Shown: positions 29,230 through 37,900 of the stretch, one piece after another
Layout of the letters: each line of letters opens with the position of its first letter
Position numbering within the stretch: the first letter of the stretch is position 1
Source of the DNA: Leptospira interrogans serovar Manilae
Lineage (GTDB): Bacteria; Spirochaetota; Leptospiria; Leptospirales; Leptospiraceae
Reading direction: 5' to 3'
Assembly: GCA_945887855.1 (NCBI GenBank)
Contig: CAMCZP010000001.1
Span: 62,001 to 126,000 of the forward strand
Length of the DNA stretch: 64,000 bases
Notes under the pieces: generated by a model
Databases searched by the model: none
Seen by the model: the letters and a program-made list of their open reading frames with translations, nothing else
What the model was told of the DNA's origin: nothing
Position numbers and translations under genes: made by a program

Positions 29230-30696
29230 TCATTCTCCTCTGTCTGGTCTAAAAATAAATAAGTACAGTGCACCTGTTCCAATTACAATAAAAGATGAAA
29301 AAATCATCCCATAGTTTATAAACCATGGCTCTAAAGGGCTTCTGGGATAAACCATGTTGATTATAGCCGTAATACCATAAAAAAGTGCAATACCATTTAT
29401 CAATAAACCCCATTTCCCCAAACTAAAACTTCCAGTTGGCTCCCAACCTTTAAACCTAGCCCTAAGTGCAGCAAGAACCACCATTTGAAATCCAATATAG
29501 ATACCAACAGATGCAAAACTGATGATTGCTGAAACTGCATCTTGTAATACATGTCCAACACTCGCTACAAAAATTGGAATAAGCCCTGTGACAAATAGGG
29601 CATTGGTAGGAACCTTTGTAGATAAAGATAATTTTTTTAGAGCTGAGCTCCCTGGGATCATCCCATCCCTAGCAAACGAAAAGAGAAGACGGCTCGCAGC
29701 TGCCTGTAAACTCAGTGTGCAAGACAAAAAGGAAACCATGACAATGCCAATTACAAAGGAGTATCGGGAGGAGCCTAAAGCAGCAACTAAAGTGGTGGTC
29801 ACTGGATCTTTATCTTCTCCTGAGATGGCACTTGCAAGATTTGGGAGAGAGAGCAAAAGACCGAGACAAATAAAAATAGCAGCACCCCCACCCACATAAA
29901 TTGTCATTCTCATTGATTTGGGGATAGAAACTCCAGCGTTGGGCGTTTCTTCGGCAACATCACCACAGGCTTCAAATCCATAGTAACAAAACATAGCAGC
30001 CACGGAAGACGCAAGAAGTGCCGGGAAATAATTGATTCCTGAACCAAACCCCGTAGTATCAAAAAGAATAGAAACAGGCTGATTTCTTTGGAATATAAGT
30101 AGGTATCCACCTACAACCACAGCGCCTAACAATTCGCAAACAAAACCAAAAAAAGCCACTCTGGCTAAAAATTTAGTTCCAATTAAGTTTAGAAGGGTTG
30201 AAAGGATGATAATTCCCACCCCAATCCAAATATTGGTAGAATTGGACGCCTCCCATCCCAAAAGTCCCACCAAAAAAGGAGATCCTCCAACAGCCACGGC
30301 CGCTATTGTTGTGAAGAGAGCCCAACCATAGACCCAAGCACTCATCCAAGCCCATTTCTTTCCCCAAAGATGCAAAGCCCAAGGGTAAATACCCCCCGCT
30401 ATTGGATATTGAGATACAATCTCTCCAAAAACCAGGCAAACAAGAAATTGACCAAACCCCACCAAAAGGTAGTTCCAAATCATAGGTGGACCTCCCGCTT
30501 GGATAGCCATTGCAAAAACGGAATAGACGCCCACAACAGGAGAGAGATACGTAAAGCCCAGAGAAAAGTTTTCCCAAAAACTCATACTTCTTTCGAACTC
30601 GGATTTAAGTCCTAGCTTGGATAATTGTTCAGTATCAGAGGAGGTATTAGTTTCATTCACAGAAAACAAAGTATTATTGCTTATAAAATTGCTCAA
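29230..30696 (-). CDS. APC-superfamily amino acid permease
   Basis: 488 residues with about 12 membrane helices. The N-terminal signature LKSEFERSMSFWENFSLGFTYLSPVVGVY matches the start of EAT/ACT-type APC transporters. YYGFEACGDVAEETPNAGVSIP matches the conserved TM6-7 region. It should import amino acids or amines, with the substrate not readable from sequence. It starts at TTG with no strong ribosome site. Because the conserved LKSEF region begins before the first in-frame ATG, an upstream non-ATG start is needed. Confidence 0.9.
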   Translation of the reverse strand: MSNFISNNTLFSVNETNTSSDTEQLSKLGLKSEFERSMSFWENFSLGFTYLSPVVGVYSVFAMAIQAGGPPMIWNYLLVGFGQFLVCLVFGEIVSQYPIAGGIYPWALHLWGKKWAWMSAWVYGWALFTTIAAVAVGGSPFLVGLLGWEASNSTNIWIGVGIIILSTLLNLIGTKFLARVAFFGFVCELLGAVVVGGYLLIFQRNQPVSILFDTTGFGSGINYFPALLASSVAAMFCYYGFEACGDVAEETPNAGVSIPKSMRMTIYVGGGAAIFICLGLLLSLPNLASAISGEDKDPVTTTLVAALGSSRYSFVIGIVMVSFLSCTLSLQAAASRLLFSFARDGMIPGSSALKKLSLSTKVPTNALFVTGLIPIFVASVGHVLQDAVSAIISFASVGIYIGFQMVVLAALRARFKGWEPTGSFSLGKWGLLINGIALFYGITAIINMVYPRSPLEPWFINYGMIFSSFIVIGTGALYLFIFRPDRGE

Positions 30697-30760
30697 TACT
30701 TTTAGTAAAAAAAAAGGAAAGGGCTACAAAGAAAAAGTATTTTCCCTCATATTCTAAAGT

Positions 30761-32401
30761 TTACTTTGCTTTAGCTAACGACCCTGAAGATCTTTTAAAG
30801 AAATCTCCACCTTCCTTTTCAAGATACTCATCATATGTACCATGGTAGTCAGTTATACCTTCAGGTGTTACTTCAATGATTCGTGTTGCTAAACTAGATA
30901 CAAATTCTCTATCATGTGATACAAAAATTACAGTTCCCTCATAGATACTCAAAGCATAATTTAGGGCTTCTATAGATTCCAAGTCTAGGTGATTTGTGGG
31001 CTCATCTAAAGCGATCACATTGTCTTCTGCCATAATCATCCTAGCTATGATAATTCGTGATTTTTCTCCACCCGAGAGAACGGATGTAGATTTTAGAGCC
31101 ATATCTCCACTAAAAAGCATTCTACCGAGAAGTCCTCGTATTACTGTTTTATCTGTATCGGGGGGTGCAAATTGGTAGAGCCAATCTACTAGGGTAGGCT
31201 TATCTTCATTGATTCCTTCTTTGTGATCTTGCGGAAAGAAAGATGCATTTACGCTCATTCCCCATTCTATAGAGCCGTTGTCGGGCTCTAGAAATTTCAT
31301 CAAACATTTAATGAGAGTAGTTTTTCCAACTCCATTTGTTCCAATGATAGCAACCTTATCGCCTTTGTTGATAGATAGGTTGACATTTTCAAATACCTTG
31401 ATTGGTCCATAAGACTTGGAGATATTTTTAGTGATAATAACATCTTTGCCGAGGGGCTTTCCAACTTTAAATCGAATATAAGGTGATACACGGGAGGATG
31501 GTTTGATTTCAATTTGTTGGGACTTCATTTTTTCAATTAACTTTTGGCGTGAAGTAGCTTGTTTTGCCTTACTGGCATTGGCACTGAATCTGTTTACGAA
31601 ATCCTGGAGATCGGAAATTTTATTCTTCATGCGTTTGTTGTCATTGATCATTTGCTCGCGTGACATTGTAGATGCGGTCATATAGTCATCGTAATTTCCA
31701 GGATATACTTTGATTGCATTGTAATCTAAATCTGCTATATCGGTTGCAATGGCATTGATAAAGTGCCTATCGTGAGAGATCACAATTAAAACACCGTTGT
31801 AATTGATTAAAAAGTTTTCCAACCAGTTGATAGTCTTAATATCAAGGTTGTTGGTAGGTTCATCTAAAAGAAGAATCTCCGGTTTTTGGTAGAGTACCTG
31901 AGCCAATAAAACCCTCAGTTTAAAGCCACCCGTAATGGAGGAAAGGGGTTCGGAGTGAAGGTTGGAGGGAATCCCCAAACCTTCCAAAAGCTCACCAGCA
32001 TAGCTCTCGGCCTCATACCCACCAAAATCTGCAAACTTCTCTTCGATCTCACTGGCTTTGATCCCATCTTCTTCGCTCATTTCTGGTAGGGCGTATAGGC
32101 GGTCTCTCTCTTTGGTCAGTTCCCAAAGCTCTGCATGCCCCTGTAGTACGGAATTCATGATGGTTTCATTTTCATACTCATAATGATCCTGCTTCAAGTA
32201 TCCCAATCGCATTCCCTTGTCTATGGAAATATTTCCCGAAGTGGATTGGTCCAATCCTGCTAAAATTTTTAGAAATGTGGATTTACCCGATCCGTTGGCT
32301 CCTATGAGACCATAGCGGCTGCCTGCTTTAAATTTAATGCTGACATCTTCAAAGAGAGTCTTTTTTCCATATCTGACGGTTAATCCTGAAACACTGATCA
32401 T
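30761..32401 (-). CDS. ABC-F family ATPase (YbiT-like)
   Basis: 546 residues with two ABC ATPase domains and no membrane helices. Domain 1 (about 1-235) has Walker A GANGSGKST, signature SSITGGFKLR and Walker B ILLLDEPTNNLD. Domain 2 (about 320-530) has GTNGVGKTT, VLSGGEKSR and VIALDEPTNHLD. They are joined by the charged helical P-site tRNA interaction linker (about 240-310). ABC-F proteins bind the ribosomal E site and rescue or tune translation. The length and short C-terminus fit YbiT better than Uup or EttA. The ATG has AGGAAG eight bases upstream. Confidence 0.93.
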   Translation of the reverse strand: MISVSGLTVRYGKKTLFEDVSIKFKAGSRYGLIGANGSGKSTFLKILAGLDQSTSGNISIDKGMRLGYLKQDHYEYENETIMNSVLQGHAELWELTKERDRLYALPEMSEEDGIKASEIEEKFADFGGYEAESYAGELLEGLGIPSNLHSEPLSSITGGFKLRVLLAQVLYQKPEILLLDEPTNNLDIKTINWLENFLINYNGVLIVISHDRHFINAIATDIADLDYNAIKVYPGNYDDYMTASTMSREQMINDNKRMKNKISDLQDFVNRFSANASKAKQATSRQKLIEKMKSQQIEIKPSSRVSPYIRFKVGKPLGKDVIITKNISKSYGPIKVFENVNLSINKGDKVAIIGTNGVGKTTLIKCLMKFLEPDNGSIEWGMSVNASFFPQDHKEGINEDKPTLVDWLYQFAPPDTDKTVIRGLLGRMLFSGDMALKSTSVLSGGEKSRIIIARMIMAEDNVIALDEPTNHLDLESIEALNYALSIYEGTVIFVSHDREFVSSLATRIIEVTPEGITDYHGTYDEYLEKEGGDFFKRSSGSLAKAK

Positions 32402-32568
32402 GAAACTTCCTACCTAAAATTATGAGTTCTTTCCCCACTTTTCTATTTGCCCTCTTATAGCCAAGCTAATTAGAATGAAATCTATTCGGCTATTTCCTCA
32501 CCAAAATAAAATTGTAAAAACAAAATTTTGGGGTAACGGGGATATTTTGAATGACCGAAGGGATAAAT

Positions 32569-34431
32569 ATGAAAAGATTCTGTCTCATTGTGTGGTTCTT
32601 TCTCCTTTCTGGGGAATATTTAGTATCCAAAGAAATATTAGTTACTGGAAATCTAATTGGTTCCGGTCAGTATCTGGAAACAGAAACGGGAGCCACCTAT
32701 ACACTCAAGCACAGCGATCTCGCCAAAGAACTCATAGACATCACAGGAAAAAAGGTAAGGATGCTCTGCGATATCCAGGAGGATACTTGTACCCCCCTTC
32801 GATATGAAGTGGCTCCTTTTTTTACCGATAAAAACCTCAGCAAATGGACCTTAAAGCCCATTCCCAAATATGTTTACAGATCATTGACATCCTTCAATCC
32901 AACGGTAACACCAGATGGAAATGTACTCTTTTGGACAGTACTCATAGAAAATGGTAGCAATAGCACCCAAAAGATTTGGTACTCTGAAATGGACCAGCAT
33001 GGACTCTGGAAAAAAGGGACCCAGATGGATGCCCCCCTAAATAACAAAGCACCCTCAGCAGTGATTGGAGCCATGCCGGGTGGCAATGAGCTCTTTGTAT
33101 TTGGAACCTATGGTGATCAGGAAATTTTCAATGAAATACGCCGTAAAATGGAAGCTGAAAAAATTGAACTATTAAAAAATTCTAAAACTCCCAGGGAATT
33201 TGAAGTGAAGTACAGTGAACTCAAAGAAGCCTACAGACGGGATATCGATAAGCTCCAAAATAAAGTACCTCTTTACAAAAGTTATAAGCAGGACAGAGGA
33301 TGGTCTTCTCCCGAGCCTATCAACTTTCCTGATTTTTATAATTTGTATCGCAGTGAAGAAAATGGGAATCTTCAGGTGTTTGGAGGATCTTCCCTTTCTT
33401 CTAGTGGACGTGTTTTGATATACTCATCCAAACACAAAGACAGCGTAGGTAAATTAGATCTCTATGTCTCTCTCATGAATGAAACTGGTAGTTTTCCACT
33501 GGGTATAAATTTGGGAAGGATTATCAATACCGAACATGAAGAGATGGCACCGTTTTTAGCAAGTGATGATAGAACGCTTTATTTTTCTAGCAATGGGCAC
33601 AATGGACTCTCAGTATACGTAACACAAAGATTGGGAGAAGGATGGACAAATTGGACACCACCCCAAGAGATTTCAAAAAATTTAAAGGGTGTAAATTTCT
33701 TCTCTATTCCAGCATCCGGAAATTGGGCTTTTATAAGCCGACAGGGGCATTTGTATATGACCTATCTCCCACAGGAAATCAAGCCCCAGCCTGTAATACT
33801 TGTAAAGGGAAGAGTAATAAACAACAAGGGAGAACCCATCAGCGCGGATATCACGTACGAATCACTCACTACTAAAGAAAAAAAAGGTACTACAGTCTCC
33901 GATCCCAAAACTGGAGCATTTTCAATCGTACTTCCGTTTGGTGAAAATTATGGATTCTATGCACAAAAGGCAGAGCACATACCTGTAAATAAACATGCTG
34001 ATTTGAGAAATGTGGACAATACTTATAAAGAAGTAGAGGTAGAAATCGTATTACCAAAAATAGAGGCTGGTCAGGAAATTGTGATCAACAATTTATTTTT
34101 TGAATCTAACAAAGCAGATATAAAAAAAGACTCGGAAGCAGAGTTAGACAGGCTTGCTAAAACAATGCAAGTCAATCCTGACATACAAGTACTCATTGAA
34201 GGTCATACAGATAATTTGGGAGGATACGATAACAATATGCTTCTCTCTCAGGCTCGGGCTGATGCAGTAGCACAATATCTTATTCAAAACCATAGCATTG
34301 AGCCATCCCGTTTAAAAGCAAATGGTGTAGGGGAAACAATTCCACTTTATCCAAATGACTCTATTGAAAATCGCTCAAAAAATAGAAGGGTTGTGTTTAA
34401 AATTTTGAAAAAGGGTTATGCCAAAAACTAA
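32569..34431 (+). CDS. OmpA-domain outer membrane/periplasmic protein with PD40 and CarboxypepD_reg regions
   Basis: About 620 residues from the ATG at 32569, chosen because AAGGG lies six bases upstream. An ATG at 32551 is also in frame. The signal peptide is MKRFCLIVWFFLLSGEYLVS. Residues about 100-400 hold beta-propeller-like PD40 repeats (LYFSSNGHNGLSVYVTQ is one). About 410-500 is a carboxypeptidase-regulatory-like beta-sandwich (VKGRVINNKGEPISADITY). The last 120 residues are an OmpA peptidoglycan-binding domain: NLFFESNKADI, VLIEGHTDN, LSQARADAV, NRRVVF. The conserved Asp and Arg that bind diaminopimelate are present. It likely anchors the outer membrane to the wall. Confidence 0.9.
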   Translation: MKRFCLIVWFFLLSGEYLVSKEILVTGNLIGSGQYLETETGATYTLKHSDLAKELIDITGKKVRMLCDIQEDTCTPLRYEVAPFFTDKNLSKWTLKPIPKYVYRSLTSFNPTVTPDGNVLFWTVLIENGSNSTQKIWYSEMDQHGLWKKGTQMDAPLNNKAPSAVIGAMPGGNELFVFGTYGDQEIFNEIRRKMEAEKIELLKNSKTPREFEVKYSELKEAYRRDIDKLQNKVPLYKSYKQDRGWSSPEPINFPDFYNLYRSEENGNLQVFGGSSLSSSGRVLIYSSKHKDSVGKLDLYVSLMNETGSFPLGINLGRIINTEHEEMAPFLASDDRTLYFSSNGHNGLSVYVTQRLGEGWTNWTPPQEISKNLKGVNFFSIPASGNWAFISRQGHLYMTYLPQEIKPQPVILVKGRVINNKGEPISADITYESLTTKEKKGTTVSDPKTGAFSIVLPFGENYGFYAQKAEHIPVNKHADLRNVDNTYKEVEVEIVLPKIEAGQEIVINNLFFESNKADIKKDSEAELDRLAKTMQVNPDIQVLIEGHTDNLGGYDNNMLLSQARADAVAQYLIQNHSIEPSRLKANGVGETIPLYPNDSIENRSKNRRVVFKILKKGYAKN

Positions 34432-34445
34432 AAAATAGCATGTGA

Positions 34446-34472
34446 ACCACAGTTTTGGATATGTGATGTGGT
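34446..34472 (+). terminator. Possible weak terminator after the OmpA-domain gene
   Basis: The inverted repeat accaca (34446-34451) / tgtggt (34467-34472) with a 15-base loop is followed by aaaattttaaat. It lies 15 bases past the stop codon. The stem is only six pairs, so this is tentative. Confidence 0.25.
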
Positions 34473-34581
34473 AAAATTTTAAATCTCTTTATTCAAATTA
34501 TTAATAGAATGGATTTTGGATTCTAATCCAAAATCTTACAATTCTATTGACCCTCAGATATCCCTAAAAATACTGAAAATC

Positions 34582-35661
34582 ATGAAAGCATTTCTGGTTT
34601 TAGCGAATGGGGATGTGTATGAGGGAGAGTCTTTCGGCTATGAGTCAGAGGAAGTCGGAGAAGTCGTTTTCAATACATCCATGGCGGGATATCAGGAGAT
34701 TCTTACAGATCCTTCCTATAAAAAACAAATAGTTACACTTACTTATCCTATGATTGGGAATTATGGAATCAATCCCGATGATATGGAATCTGATAAGATC
34801 CAGGTCAGTGGTCTTTTGGTAAAAGAGTATGTTCACATTCCTTCCAATTATCGTTCTCAGGAGTCCCTTTCCGATTTTTTAATCCGCTATAAGATACCTG
34901 CAATGAGTGGAATTGATACAAGAAAGCTTACTAGATTCATTCGAACTAACGGTTCTCCCAACGGTGGTATCTTTGTTGCCAACTCTTACCAGGACTCTTT
35001 TTTGGAGAAAGTAAAATCTTTCCCGGGAATCACTGGAATGGATCTTGCTTCTGTAGTTTCTACAAAAACGTCTTACGAATATGGGGAATCCAAAGGGAAA
35101 CAGTTTTCAGTGGCTGTGTATGACTACGGTGTTAAAACCAACATACTCCGTAAACTAAATGAGGTAGGCTTTAAAGTAAAAGTATTTCCAGCCACCACGC
35201 CTGCTGAAGAACTCTTCAAAGAAAAGTTTGACGGTTACTTTCTTTCCAATGGTCCCGGTGACCCCGAACCCCTGAACTATGCCATTGCAAATGCAAAAAA
35301 GATTATAGAAAAAAAGCTTCCCCTCTTTGGAATTTGTTTGGGTCATCAGATCATTGGACTGGCAACTGGAAAAAAAACCACCAAGCTTAAATTTGGTCAC
35401 AGGGGAGGGAACCAGCCAGTGATCAATCTCAGAACAAAAAAAGTAGAGATCACATCACAAAATCATGGATTTGCTGTGGTAGAAGAATCCATTTCTAAAG
35501 AGTCTACGCATATCAATTTAAATGACAACACAAATGAGGGATTAGCTTCTACAGATCTTCCCATTATGAGTGTCCAGTACCACCCTGAAAGCTCTCCCGG
35601 ACCCCACGATGCAGAATACCTCTTCCATGATTTTTTCCAAATGGTCAAGGAGTCTAAGTAA
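34582..35661 (+). CDS. carA: Carbamoyl-phosphate synthase small subunit
   Basis: About 359 residues from the ATG at 34582. A TTG at 34516 would add 22 residues that do not resemble the family. The N-terminal domain contains [19 protein letters not shown] and the conserved [16 protein letters not shown]. The class I glutamine amidotransferase domain has the nucleophile Cys in LFGICLGHQ, plus SQNHGFAV and the catalytic His and Glu in [11 protein letters not shown]. The subunit releases ammonia from glutamine for CarB, feeding arginine and pyrimidine synthesis. carB is not in the window. Confidence 0.96.
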   Translation: MKAFLVLANGDVYEGESFGYESEEVGEVVFNTSMAGYQEILTDPSYKKQIVTLTYPMIGNYGINPDDMESDKIQVSGLLVKEYVHIPSNYRSQESLSDFLIRYKIPAMSGIDTRKLTRFIRTNGSPNGGIFVANSYQDSFLEKVKSFPGITGMDLASVVSTKTSYEYGESKGKQFSVAVYDYGVKTNILRKLNEVGFKVKVFPATTPAEELFKEKFDGYFLSNGPGDPEPLNYAIANAKKIIEKKLPLFGICLGHQIIGLATGKKTTKLKFGHRGGNQPVINLRTKKVEITSQNHGFAVVEESISKESTHINLNDNTNEGLASTDLPIMSVQYHPESSPGPHDAEYLFHDFFQMVKESK

Positions 35662-35794
35662 TATAATTTTTGAATTGCAAGCTTACTTTTTATTGCTAAT
35701 TTTTACTAAATTTGAAAAATTAAATCTTGTTTAGAAAAATACCAGTGATAAATAAGAAAGTGAAATGCAAAATCAAAGCTACCAAGGAGACAGT

Positions 35795-35977
35795 ATGCGA
35801 TACCAAGAGGAAGAAAATTTTTGGGGAATGCCCATAGGAAAGGAAACAAATTTGGATGCATTCATTAAGGATCTTTGGGATCCATCTACAGAGGAAATAT
35901 TTCCACCTAAGAATTTTATAGGTATTGGATGGGGTGTTAACCTGCATGCCATTGGAAAAAAACTAGGGGTTCTTTAG
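35795..35977 (+). CDS. Small DUF5808-like protein
   Basis: 60 residues. The ATG at 35795 has a strong AAGGAG five bases upstream. An earlier in-frame ATG at 35765 has none, so the shorter protein is preferred. The pattern fWGmPiG...LWdPsteeiFpPknfiGiGWgvNlhai matches the DUF5808 domain, a short Trp/Pro-rich unit often fused to membrane proteins or standing alone. Function is unknown. There is no membrane helix in this version. Confidence 0.75.
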   Translation: MRYQEEENFWGMPIGKETNLDAFIKDLWDPSTEEIFPPKNFIGIGWGVNLHAIGKKLGVL

Positions 35978-35985
35978 GAACAAAG

Positions 35986-36012
35986 TACCGGTGGAGGTAA
36001 GTTCCGCCGGTA
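35986..36012. terminator. Bidirectional terminator-like hairpin
   Basis: Arms taccggtgga (35986-35995) and tccgccggta (36003-36012) pair over ten bases with one G-T, closing a seven-base loop. It is unusually GC-rich for this region and sits between two convergent genes, eight bases past the DUF5808 stop and 16 before the pterin-enzyme stop. U-tracts on either side are short (ttt), but position and stability suit termination of both transcripts. Confidence 0.65.
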
Positions 36013-36027
36013 TTTCAAAAATTACTA

Positions 36028-36429
36028 TTATATTGGTTCGAAGTACGCTAAGTTTTCAGGACCTTCATGTATCACTATTTTCTTTATTTTTCCATTGTTG
36101 GATTCTACCGCTTCCCGTAATCCGTGATAAAACCATCTGGCAACATTTTCAGATGTAGGATTCACACCTTTGAAATCAAGATGATCATTGATTAAAATAT
36201 GATCAATAGAAGAAACTAGCTCATTGAGTTTGTTTCTGGCAGCTAGGAAATCGTAGCTGATCCCATCTTTTCCGATATTTTGATTAGAAGCTAAGGTTAT
36301 CTCTACTTTCCAGGAATGTCCGTGTATGGGCTCATCACTTCCATCTGGAAAGTATTGGTACAAAAAATGAGCAGATTCAAACCTTCCTTCAATCCGAACA
36401 TAAAAATTTCCATCTATTTCCGTAAACAT
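36028..36429 (-). CDS. 6-pyruvoyl-tetrahydropterin synthase family enzyme, PTPS-III type
   Basis: 133 residues, T-fold PTPS/QueD family. The three zinc histidines are visible: H21 in SAHF, and H36 and H38 in IHGHSW. The SIDH catalytic Asp-His pair and a C-terminal Glu (IHEGPENLAYF) are present. The catalytic Cys of QueD and PTPS is replaced by E33 in E-P-I-H-G-H. The ExxHGH motif marks PTPS-III. Those enzymes make 6-hydroxymethyl-dihydropterin from dihydroneopterin triphosphate or dihydroneopterin and can stand in for FolB in folate synthesis. So folate rather than queuosine synthesis is the likely role. The gene stands alone, convergent with the DUF5808 gene. Confidence 0.88.
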   Translation of the reverse strand: MFTEIDGNFYVRIEGRFESAHFLYQYFPDGSDEPIHGHSWKVEITLASNQNIGKDGISYDFLAARNKLNELVSSIDHILINDHLDFKGVNPTSENVARWFYHGLREAVESNNGKIKKIVIHEGPENLAYFEPI

Positions 36430-36583
36430 AAACCCAGAATTGGAAGGATATTGATTTTAGGTATCTATTTTTTGTTGAAAACACAATTGTTAGAAATTGT
36501 AAAAAAACCGTTGCTAGAAAAATTCACCCTGATTATAAGTCTAATAGAGAAGAATAAACTCACATCACAGCGAGGCAATTTGT

Positions 36584-36808
36584 ATGCAAGCAACAGAACC
36601 AAGATTTTTTAAAGAGATGACCGTAGGCGAAGCAATGCAGGTACACCCAGAAGCAGGTTTGGTATTTTCTAGCTACCATTTGGGAGGCTGCTCACACTGC
36701 TCCATAAATGAACTAGAAACAATTGAACAGGTTTGTCAAGGTTATGGTGTGGAAGTAGAAGTTTTAGTGGAAAGCCTAAACAATCTATTTGCCGACAACG
36801 AAGAATAA
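36584..36808 (+). CDS. DUF1858 domain protein
   Basis: 74 residues. The pattern TVGEAMQVHPEAGLVFSSYHLGGCSHCS with a C-x-x-C pair matches DUF1858, a small domain linked to redox and hybrid-cluster proteins. The ATG has GAGG nine bases upstream. A WYL regulator and a CNT-like permease follow at 22 and 29 base gaps, probably as one operon. It may be a redox-active or metal-binding accessory protein. Confidence 0.85.
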   Translation: MQATEPRFFKEMTVGEAMQVHPEAGLVFSSYHLGGCSHCSINELETIEQVCQGYGVEVEVLVESLNNLFADNEE

Positions 36809-36830
36809 AACAATATCCCCGAGGTAGATC

Positions 36831-37871
36831 ATGACAGTTCAAGAAGATGGATTTGACCTTGGGGATGAAAGCCTACCCATTCCCAAAATAACATCCAAAG
36901 AACGTAGAACCTTAGAGCTTCTCTTTAATCTACTCAAATACACCAATGGTATATCCTTTGAAAAAATTAGAAGGCTAATGCCCGAGCATTACTCCAATGA
37001 AACAATAGAGTCAGACCAGAAGAAACTACGCAGGGATATTGATGTTTTAGAATCTCAAGGAATCACAATAAAATTTTATACGGATAACTATTCAGGCGAA
37101 AGAAATATATATAAACTTATAAATAGTCCGTTGGGGCAAGAAATTAAATTTTCAGAAAAAGAACTCGTAACTCTTTCGATACTAGTCGCTAGGGAGATGG
37201 AAATAAATTATTCTGAAGATTTATTGATAGCCTGCCAGAAGATTTTTCAAAAAAATTTGCAATACTATCCAAAAATTAAAAAAAATAGTGAAACAGAATC
37301 CAGGACTGAAGAAAAGTCTGAAGAAAATAAAATATTTTTAGCATTGCTAAAAGCTGTAAAAGATAAAAAGCCTATTAAAATATTGTATTATAAAGATATA
37401 CCAGAAGATAAAAAAGAGCGTACAATAGATCCTCTTTTAATTCTAAAAAGAAATTCAATGGATTTTTATTTATTAGGATATGACCATGAGAAAAAATCAA
37501 AAAGAAGATTTATAATCCCCAAAATCCTAAAAATTACAGAAGTAGAAGGGGATGCCATTAAAACTACATCATATATCACAGATGAAGATTTAAACCATCA
37601 CTCTCTTGCCTTTAAAATTCATGATCCTCTGACAATTTCATTTGAATGTGAACGTACATTCATTTGGAAGATTATAAATTTTTTAAATCCACATCCATAC
37701 CAAGTAAATGGTAGTACAATTATACTGACTACTACTAATTATGCTTCCCTTTATCCATTTATTATTAAGGAAAATGATGTAATATTATCAACAGATTCTT
37801 TAGAATTCAATAATGGATTGATTGACTATATAAACGACTTAAAAAAATTATATAGCATCTACTCTACTTAA
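36831..37871 (+). CDS. WYL-domain transcriptional regulator
   Basis: 346 residues. The N-terminal winged-helix region (about 18-95, TLELLFNLLKY...ISFEKIRRLMP...LRRDIDVLESQGI) reads as HTH_11/DeoR-like. A WYL domain (about 175-250) carries the core pattern PIKILYYK...RTIDPLLILKRNSMDFYLLGYD...RRFIIPKI. WYL domains sense ligands, often nucleic acids, and control DNA-damage or defence genes, though many are housekeeping. A C-terminal extension (WCX-like) follows. Its GAGG site is six bases from the ATG. It lies between the DUF1858 and CNT-like genes and may regulate them. Confidence 0.88.
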   Translation: MTVQEDGFDLGDESLPIPKITSKERRTLELLFNLLKYTNGISFEKIRRLMPEHYSNETIESDQKKLRRDIDVLESQGITIKFYTDNYSGERNIYKLINSPLGQEIKFSEKELVTLSILVAREMEINYSEDLLIACQKIFQKNLQYYPKIKKNSETESRTEEKSEENKIFLALLKAVKDKKPIKILYYKDIPEDKKERTIDPLLILKRNSMDFYLLGYDHEKKSKRRFIIPKILKITEVEGDAIKTTSYITDEDLNHHSLAFKIHDPLTISFECERTFIWKIINFLNPHPYQVNGSTIILTTTNYASLYPFIIKENDVILSTDSLEFNNGLIDYINDLKKLYSIYST

Positions 37872-37900
37872 AATGTATCTGAGGAATTTTTAACATATAA

